Shown: positions 1 through 3,689 of the stretch, in pieces
Layout: the number at the start of each line of letters is the position of its first letter
Numbering within the stretch: the stretch's first letter is position 1
Origin: an uncultured Lachnospiraceae bacterium
Lineage (GTDB): Bacteria; Bacillota; Clostridia; Lachnospirales; Lachnospiraceae
NCBI GenBank assembly: GCA_902795625.1
Contig: CADBLW010000322.1
Coordinates: 1-12,151, forward strand
Reading direction: 5' to 3'
DNA length: 12,151 nucleotides
The notes under the pieces: model-generated
The model's input: the letters and a program-made list of their open reading frames with translations, nothing else
Database searches by the model: none
Told to the model about the DNA's origin: nothing
Position numbers and translations under genes: made by a program

Positions 1-87
1 CGCCAGATCGTGACGGCAGCGGCGGACGGAGCCAACGCGGTGTATCACATTGAACAGTACCTTGCGGAGCTTGCTGCAAACGAGTGA
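1..87 (+). CDS. trxB: Thioredoxin reductase-like flavoprotein, C-terminal end (partial)
   Basis: Only the last 28 codons and the TGA stop (85-87) are in the window. The residues begin RQIVTAAADGANAVYHIEQY. This matches the C-terminal FAD-contacting segment of low-molecular-weight thioredoxin reductases, where an R-Q-[IV]-[VI]-T-A-x-x-[DT]-G motif precedes a final helix. Family members transfer electrons from NADPH through FAD and a CxxC pair to thioredoxin in the cytoplasm; the CxxC and NADPH regions lie outside the window and cannot be checked. A strong terminator follows 18 bases after the stop, so this gene ends its transcription unit and is not part of the sigma-factor operon downstream. 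A related NAD(P)/FAD oxidoreductase, such as a ferredoxin-NADP reductase of the same fold, cannot be excluded from so short a piece. Confidence 0.7.
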   Translation, partial: RQIVTAAADGANAVYHIEQYLAELAANE

Positions 88-105
88 AAAGCATAACGGA
101 TTCAG

Positions 106-168
106 ACGGAGCGGTGCAGTCGGCGGTCGAAAGACGGCTGTTGCCGCTCCGTTTTTCGGCATTTTTTT
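106..168 (+). terminator. Intrinsic terminator after the thioredoxin reductase-like gene
   Basis: The arms ACGGAGCGG (106-114) and CCGCTCCGT (144-152) pair perfectly over 9 bp. The stem is extended inside by CAG/CTG and neighbouring pairs (117-122 with 135-140) after a short bulge. A run of five T begins at 152 and a second run of seven T lies at 162-168. This is a textbook Rho-independent terminator in the + direction. It separates the upstream gene from the sigma factor, which therefore needs its own promoter. Confidence 0.88.
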
Positions 169-297
169 GAAGAATTTTTCGAAAAATGAAAAATATTGCT
201 GTTTTCGATACTCTTACTTAGCAAAGCGAAATAAAAAACAGGGGGATGGATTGCGGTCGTTGTGCCGCACGGCATCGTTTATTCCGCTGAAAAAACG

Positions 298-306
298 AAA
301 GGGGGA
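298..306 (+). promoter_or_regulatory. Ribosome binding site deciding the sigma factor start
   Basis: AAAGGGGGA lies about 9-10 bases before the ATG at 316. The in-frame GTG at 262 has its nearest G-rich stretch (241-245) about 16 bases away, which is too far. The ATG at 316 is therefore the better start. The conserved sigma sequence also begins only after it. Confidence 0.65.
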
Positions 307-315
307 CAGGACACA

Positions 316-852
316 ATGCGGGTCAGCAAAGCCTGGATAGGGAAGAAACTGAATGAGATACCGGACAATCCGGATGCGCTGGCGGAACTGTATGCCGCCA
401 TGAAGCAGCCGATGTACGCGGTCGCCTACCGTATGGTGCTGAGTCGTGAGGATGCGGAGGATGTGGTGCAGGAGGCGTTTATGTCGCTCATGCGCATCCG
501 CGAAGGAGGGCGCATCAAAAACGGCAGCGCGTATCTTTTTCAGATTGTCCGGAACGAGGCCCTGAGACGGCTTCGGTTGCGGGATCGAGAGACAGCTTGT
601 GAAAATCCGGAGGTGTACATCAGGCACACCGGACGTGGGGGATGGAACGACGTGGACCGGGCGATGGCAACGCTCTCCGCGGACGAACGCCAGATTGTGG
701 CGATGCATACGGAGGCCGGCCTGACGTACTCGGAGATCGCGAAGGTCACGGGCTCTTCGACGGCCACGGTGTTCCGGCAGTATCGTAAGGCACTGGGGAA
801 ATTACAGAAGTATTTCAATGTGAGCAGCAGCTTTGAGGGGGAATTGGTATGA
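316..852 (+). CDS. ECF-type RNA polymerase sigma factor
   Basis: This 178-residue protein has the two-domain layout of extracytoplasmic-function sigma-70 factors, which replace the housekeeping sigma on RNA polymerase to transcribe a small regulon. Region 2 spans about residues 22-90: the DAEDVVQEAF motif (46-55) is the usual core-binding part of region 2.2, and SAYLFQIVRNEALRRLR (71-87) corresponds to the -10 recognition helix. Region 4 spans about 113-165, with a helix-turn-helix LTYSEIAKVTGSSTATVFRQ (136-155) that would read the -35 element. No region 1.1 or 3 is present, and the length is normal for ECF factors. A GTG at 262 would add 18 residues but lacks a suitably spaced ribosome binding site. 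The stop overlaps the ATG of the membrane protein gene by ATGA (849-852), which predicts translational coupling. In such pairs the downstream gene usually encodes the controlling anti-sigma factor. I found no convincing ECF-type autoregulatory promoter upstream. The exact ECF subgroup cannot be assigned by eye. Confidence 0.93.
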   Translation: MRVSKAWIGKKLNEIPDNPDALAELYAAMKQPMYAVAYRMVLSREDAEDVVQEAFMSLMRIREGGRIKNGSAYLFQIVRNEALRRLRLRDRETACENPEVYIRHTGRGGWNDVDRAMATLSADERQIVAMHTEAGLTYSEIAKVTGSSTATVFRQYRKALGKLQKYFNVSSSFEGELV

Positions 853-3044
853 GTAAGAAGTACAGCAAGCGAAAAATAGAATCACTCCTCCTTCAGACGT
901 CCGCCACTCTTTCCGGGGAAGCGGACAAGAGGATCCGCGGAAATCTGGGCATCAAGGATATGACGGTGCCGGTTATGTCCGCGTATGGGAATGATATACA
1001 GGATACAGAGTATTCGGAAAAAAGCCGTGATCGCGAAAGCAGGATCCCTGTGATCCTCACCACATCGCTGACCATTGCGGCAGTGGTGTGCGCGGTAATG
1101 CTGGCGGTGTGGGTAAGATCTCTTCGGAAGAATCAGAACAACGGCGGCGGTGCAGGTCAGGAAGGAATGACGCCGACGACGGTTGTTACGGATACCCCGG
1201 CTCCGGAGATGTCCGCGACACCGACACTGACAACAAGCCCGAAGGTAATCGAAATGCCGGATTACAGGGGATTGGATTACAGTGTGGCCATTGCGAAACT
1301 GCAAGCTCTCGAGATGAGTTTGAATATCACTTATGAACCCGCGCCGGAGATCTATGAGGATTATCCGGTCGAGGGACAGGTGATAAAACAGCTCCCGGAT
1401 GCCGGAGAACCACTCCGTGAGGGGGATTCTGTGCTGTTGATGTACAGTATCGGTGATGGGCTCTTTGAGATCGGCGATTACCGGGAAATGACTGCAGAGC
1501 AGGTACGTTACGCTCTGGATAATAAACTGGATGTCAGGATTGACTGGGTTGAGAGCGATACCGTCATGGAGAATTACGTTGTTGATACGCAGCCGGGGGC
1601 CGGGGAGAAGATTCCTCTCGGTTCCACGATCACGGTCCTTCTGAGCCGTGGAAACACAAAGTATACCGAGGTTCCGAACGTCATCGGCAAGGGAGAAGCT
1701 GATGCGAAGGCGCTGTTGGTCGCGGCTAAACTGGATTACTCCACGGAGTGGGACTACAGCGATACGGTGCCGGCCGGGATGGTCATTTCCCAGTCTCCGG
1801 ATGCGACCGCGGAAAATGTAGAGAAGGGTACCGTCGTTAAACTCGTCATCAGTGCAGGCCGGGAGTCCGGATCGGCTCCGGAATCCACCCCGACGACAGC
1901 ACCGACGGCAACACCTACGACAGCACCGACGGCAACCCCGACACCGGAGCCGACGAGCACACCGACAATCGGACCGGATGAAATACGGATCGATGAGAAG
2001 AATTTTCCGGATCCTACGTTTCGGGAGATAGTGGCACGAAACTGGGATAACAACCAAAACGGAGCATTGGATGCAGAGGAGATATCCGGGATCGTCTATG
2101 TTCATGTCAACAATTACGAAGGGCATGAACTGAAAAGCCTGAAGGGTATTGAGTACTTCACGGAGCTCGGATGGTTGATATGCTATAAAACGGATATTAC
2201 GGAATTGGATGTCAGCAAAAACGTAAAACTGTGCAGTCTTGAATGCAGAGAAGGCAAACTGATGAAACTGGATCTGAGCGCGAATACGGAGCTTACGACT
2301 ATTGATGTCAGAAGTAACAAGTTGACGGAACTGGATCTGAGCGCGAATAAGAAGCTTACGCGGCTGGATTGCAGCGGCAACAAGATCAGCAGCCTGAATC
2401 TGAGCGCGAATACAGAGCTTACGGAACTGCTTTGCTCGTCCAACCCGCTCAACGGGCTGGATGTGACAAAATGCAAAAAGCTGACAAGGCTCACATGTTT
2501 TGCATGCGGTTTGGAGACGATCGATCTTAGTGATAACACGGAACTGACGACCCTCAATATCGGTGAAAACAAGCTTACGGCGCTGGATCTGAGTAACAAC
2601 GGTAAGCTGGTGGACGTCGATTGTTACCTAAACAGCATTGATACATTGACGTTCCGATCCTGTGCATCGTTACAGCATTTATCCTGTGAGGAGAATAAGC
2701 TGACCTCGCTGGACGTATCCGGGCTTGCCGGGTTGAATTACCTTTTTTGTGCGAATAATCAGCTGAGTGAGCTCGATGTCAGCGGCAATCCGGATCTGGC
2801 CGTGCTGACCTGCTATAGTAATATGATCCGTAAGCTGGATGTGAGCGGGAACACAAAGCTTGAGGAACTGCTCTGCTGGAACTGCGGAATGAGTGAGTTG
2901 ATCCTGGGAGAGCATTCCGTGTTGGTTAGTGTGGATGCCCGCGATAATAATCTCACGGAACTGGATGCTTCCGGATGTCCGGAAACGGAAGATATTATGG
3001 TGGATGACGATGTAACCCTGATCCGGACGAAAGGCGGACAGTGA
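849..3044 (+). CDS. One-pass membrane protein with PASTA, EF-hand-like and leucine-rich repeats; candidate anti-sigma regulator
   Basis: This 731-residue protein has a clear order of parts. Residues 1-64 form a charged, presumably cytoplasmic segment. Residues 65-90 are a single hydrophobic transmembrane helix followed by R/K residues. Three PASTA-type domains follow at about 133-202, 203-268 and 272-338; the first and third carry the usual VP/MP start and the GxVxxQxP core, while the second is diverged. A Pro/Thr-rich stalk (340-376) contains two copies of TTAPTATP. An EF-hand-like loop DNNQNGALDAEE (400-411) precedes leucine-rich repeats from about 448 to 716, in strict 21-residue register between 471 and 701. 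PASTA domains in other proteins bind muropeptides or cross-links of peptidoglycan, and LRRs are protein- or ligand-binding. The start is supported by AGGGGGAA at 836-843. The ATGA overlap with the sigma gene suggests it controls that sigma factor. However, residues 1-64 have no HxxxCxxC zinc anti-sigma motif and match no anti-sigma domain I recognise, so that role is inferred from position and topology. No cell-wall sorting motif is seen at the C-terminus. It could instead be a surface adhesin co-expressed with the sigma factor. Confidence 0.88.
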   Translation: MSKKYSKRKIESLLLQTSATLSGEADKRIRGNLGIKDMTVPVMSAYGNDIQDTEYSEKSRDRESRIPVILTTSLTIAAVVCAVMLAVWVRSLRKNQNNGGGAGQEGMTPTTVVTDTPAPEMSATPTLTTSPKVIEMPDYRGLDYSVAIAKLQALEMSLNITYEPAPEIYEDYPVEGQVIKQLPDAGEPLREGDSVLLMYSIGDGLFEIGDYREMTAEQVRYALDNKLDVRIDWVESDTVMENYVVDTQPGAGEKIPLGSTITVLLSRGNTKYTEVPNVIGKGEADAKALLVAAKLDYSTEWDYSDTVPAGMVISQSPDATAENVEKGTVVKLVISAGRESGSAPESTPTTAPTATPTTAPTATPTPEPTSTPTIGPDEIRIDEKNFPDPTFREIVARNWDNNQNGALDAEEISGIVYVHVNNYEGHELKSLKGIEYFTELGWLICYKTDITELDVSKNVKLCSLECREGKLMKLDLSANTELTTIDVRSNKLTELDLSANKKLTRLDCSGNKISSLNLSANTELTELLCSSNPLNGLDVTKCKKLTRLTCFACGLETIDLSDNTELTTLNIGENKLTALDLSNNGKLVDVDCYLNSIDTLTFRSCASLQHLSCEENKLTSLDVSGLAGLNYLFCANNQLSELDVSGNPDLAVLTCYSNMIRKLDVSGNTKLEELLCWNCGMSELILGEHSVLVSVDARDNNLTELDASGCPETEDIMVDDDVTLIRTKGGQ
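1893..1940 (+). repeat. Two 24-bp tandem units encoding the Pro/Thr stalk
   Basis: ACGACAGCACCGACGGCAAC starts at 1893 and again at 1917, each copy followed by a diverged 4-base tail. The 24-bp unit encodes TTAPTATP twice (residues 349-364). It is followed by similar but degenerate PT-rich codons. Such stalks are extended spacers that hold a distal domain away from the membrane or wall, and their length tends to vary by repeat slippage. Confidence 0.8.
2259..2951 (+). repeat. Eleven 63-bp (21-residue) leucine-rich repeat units
   Basis: Residues 471-701 of the membrane protein divide into eleven units of exactly 21 residues with the pattern LxxLDxSxNxxLxxLxCxxNx; one more diverged unit lies on each side. 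At DNA level CTGGATCTGAGCGCGAATA occurs at 2268 and 2331, with a one-base variant (CTGAATCT...) at 2394. The spacing of exactly 63 bp marks a recent duplication within the array. Eight of the eleven units carry Cys at unit position 17 (residues 508, 529, 550, 592, 613, 634, 655, 676). Confidence 0.85.
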
Positions 3045-3170
3045 ATATCGTGTAAAAGTGTGTGAAAAACAGGCTAAATTTACAGACAACATATTTTTTG
3101 CAAGAACGAAAAATAGTGCTTGACAACGAGAGCATTTGTCACCTTGCACAATATTCATCAAAAAATGAAT

Positions 3171-3288
3171 TGTGAATAACATCGCAAAATGTTGATAAAA
3201 TTTTTCAAGAAAGAGTTATCCACGATGAAAAACACCGAAAATCGGTGGAAATCTTGGCTTATTCACCAAGTTATCAACATTATCCACA
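3171..3288. other. Cluster of DnaA-box-like 9-mers (candidate DnaA-binding locus)
   Basis: Six 9-mers fit TTATNCACA with no or one mismatch inside 118 bp. These are TTATTCACA (minus strand, 3171-3179, perfect), TTATCAACA (minus, 3190-3198), TTATCCACG (plus, 3216-3224), TTATTCACC (plus, 3259-3267), TTATCAACA (plus, 3271-3279) and TTATCCACA (plus, 3280-3288, perfect). The last two are directly abutted. A 6-bp hairpin CACCGA-AAA-TCGGTG (3233-3247) sits between boxes, and AT-rich DNA follows to about 3455. DnaA is the replication initiator and also a transcription factor. Clusters outside oriC are known in Bacillus subtilis, where they titrate DnaA. No dnaA or dnaN is in the window, and the genes on both sides run in the same direction, so oriC identity is not supported. 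A DnaA reservoir or DnaA control of a neighbouring promoter is the milder reading. Confidence 0.7.
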
Positions 3289-3302
3289 TTTTCTTTCAAC
3301 TT

Positions 3303-3313
3303 TTGTAGTACAA
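3303..3313. promoter_or_regulatory. Operator-like dyad TTGTA-G-TACAA
   Basis: This is a perfect 5-bp inverted repeat around a single G. It overlaps a -10-like hexamer TACAAT (3309-3314), for which I see no good -35. The pattern TTGTnnnACAAT is shared with the stronger dyad centred at 3412. A transcription factor site is possible, but the factor is unknown. Confidence 0.35.
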
Positions 3314-3394
3314 TCACAAACGCTCGACAATCGAAAGTATGTTTTGTTAGAAACAGAAAAAATGCCTAAAACGGCAAATGTTTAAATTGTTGTG

Positions 3395-3423
3395 TTGACA
3401 AGCAAATTGTCAGACAATTAAAA
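3395..3423 (+). promoter_or_regulatory. Promoter-like element with a perfect 15-bp dyad over its spacer
   Basis: A consensus -35 hexamer TTGACA (3395-3400) is followed after 17 bases by the poor -10 match TTAAAA (3418-3423). The spacer and -10 contain the perfect dyad AATTGTC-A-GACAATT (3405-3419). TGACAA (3396-3401) with TTGTCA (3407-3412) makes a second inverted repeat overlapping the -35. The layout resembles a repressible promoter. A transcript from it would begin near 3430, just before the hairpin at 3460-3506. Confidence 0.4.
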
Positions 3424-3459
3424 CAACAAAACGAAATAACCAAACAATTCACATGTAAC

Positions 3460-3506
3460 AACACCGGATACGTACGGCAGGGGGGAGAACGTGCGTGTCC
3501 GGTGTT
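3460..3506 (+). terminator. 17-bp hairpin with G-rich loop; candidate terminator or leader structure
   Basis: The left arm AACACCGGATACGTACG (3460-3476) pairs with 3490-3506 over 17 bp with two G-T wobbles. The 13-base loop (3477-3489) contains six G in a row, and ATTTTC follows the stem. As a terminator it would insulate secA from upstream transcription, although its T run is short. Two observations point to a regulatory role instead. TGTCCGGTG recurs at 3514-3522, so the left arm has a second, mutually exclusive partner. The loop AGGGGG (3479-3484) can also pair with CCCCCT at 3526-3531. Which role applies cannot be settled from sequence. Confidence 0.6.
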
Positions 3507-3512
3507 ATTTTC

Positions 3513-3587
3513 ATGTCCGGTGAAGCCCCCTCCGTGAAAAAATCTCCGGCAGGATCGCAACCACCTTCAGAGTGCAAAAAACATTGA
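3513..3587 (+). CDS. Possible 24-codon leader ORF upstream of secA
   Basis: ATG at 3513 opens a 24-codon frame, MSGEAPSVKKSPAGSQPPSE followed by CKKH, ending in TGA at 3585-3587. It has no signal peptide or membrane segment. No well-placed ribosome binding site is visible; the nearest G-rich tract (3480-3485) is in the hairpin loop, more than 25 bases away. It lies upstream of the predicted secA transcription start and would need the upstream promoter. Leader peptides do control secA in enterobacteria (SecM), but this one has neither the length nor the arrest motif of SecM. It may be a chance frame. Confidence 0.15.
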   Translation: MSGEAPSVKKSPAGSQPPSECKKH

Positions 3588-3612
3588 TTTTATGCGGGTT
3601 TCGTGCTATACT
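3584..3612 (+). promoter_or_regulatory. SigA-type promoter for secA
   Basis: TTGATT (3584-3589) and TATACT (3607-3612) are separated by 17 bases. They differ from the TTGACA/TATAAT consensus at two positions and one position respectively. Transcription would start near 3619, giving a leader of about 57 bases before the secA ATG. This is the best housekeeping promoter I see in the window. Confidence 0.8.
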
Positions 3613-3636
3613 AATTCGGAATGTGGGCTGAATTTG

Positions 3637-3670
3637 TCGGGGACGAAAAAATGCCCGAAAATAAAGGAGA
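3637..3670 (+). promoter_or_regulatory. secA leader: short hairpin and ribosome binding site
   Basis: TCGGG (3637-3641) can pair with CCCGA (3654-3658) in a weak 5-bp hairpin. The strong Shine-Dalgarno AAAGGAGA (3663-3670) follows it and is placed six bases before the ATG at 3676. The hairpin leaves the site open. The alternative pairing GGGC (3625-3628) with GCCC (3653-3656) is equally short, so the structure is uncertain. Confidence 0.5.
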
Positions 3671-3689
3671 TTTGAATGAAACTGATTGA
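3651..3689 (+). CDS. Possible 12-codon mini-ORF overlapping the secA start
   Basis: ATG at 3651 reads MPENKGDLNETD and stops at TGA 3687-3689, fourteen bases inside secA and in another frame. CGGGGA (3638-3643) lies seven bases before its ATG and could serve as a ribosome binding site. Ribosomes on it would run through the secA ribosome binding site and start codon. If used, it would couple or modulate secA initiation. It is very short and may be chance. Confidence 0.2.
   Translation: MPENKGDLNETD

Noticed and set aside
174..187. Palindrome ATTTTTCGAAAAAT as an operator
   Set aside because: It is a simple A/T-run palindrome just after the terminator T tracts and is likely in AT-rich DNA by chance.
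187..211. TGAAAA ... CGATAC as an ECF-type autoregulated promoter for the sigma gene
   Set aside because: The spacing is 13 bases instead of about 16 and both elements are imperfect. It could not be told from chance in this AT-rich stretch.
262..315. GTG start adding 18 residues to the sigma factor
   Set aside because: No ribosome binding site at proper spacing. The added residues are unrelated to sigma factors, and the ATG at 316 has a good site.
3233..3247. Hairpin CACCGA-AAA-TCGGTG followed by T run on the minus strand, as a terminator
   Set aside because: The stem is only 6 bp and there is no minus-strand gene to terminate. It is recorded as part of the DnaA-box cluster instead.
3324..3330. 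Spo0A-box-like TCGACAA (reverse complement TTGTCGA) near the DnaA boxes
   Set aside because: A single site that is not a full match to the 0A box. Such a 7-mer is expected by chance.
3045..3675. Calling the whole spacer the chromosomal oriC
   Set aside because: No dnaA, dnaN, gyrB or rpmH is nearby, genes do not diverge from the site, and no clear DnaA-trio array is seen. Only a DnaA-box cluster can be supported.
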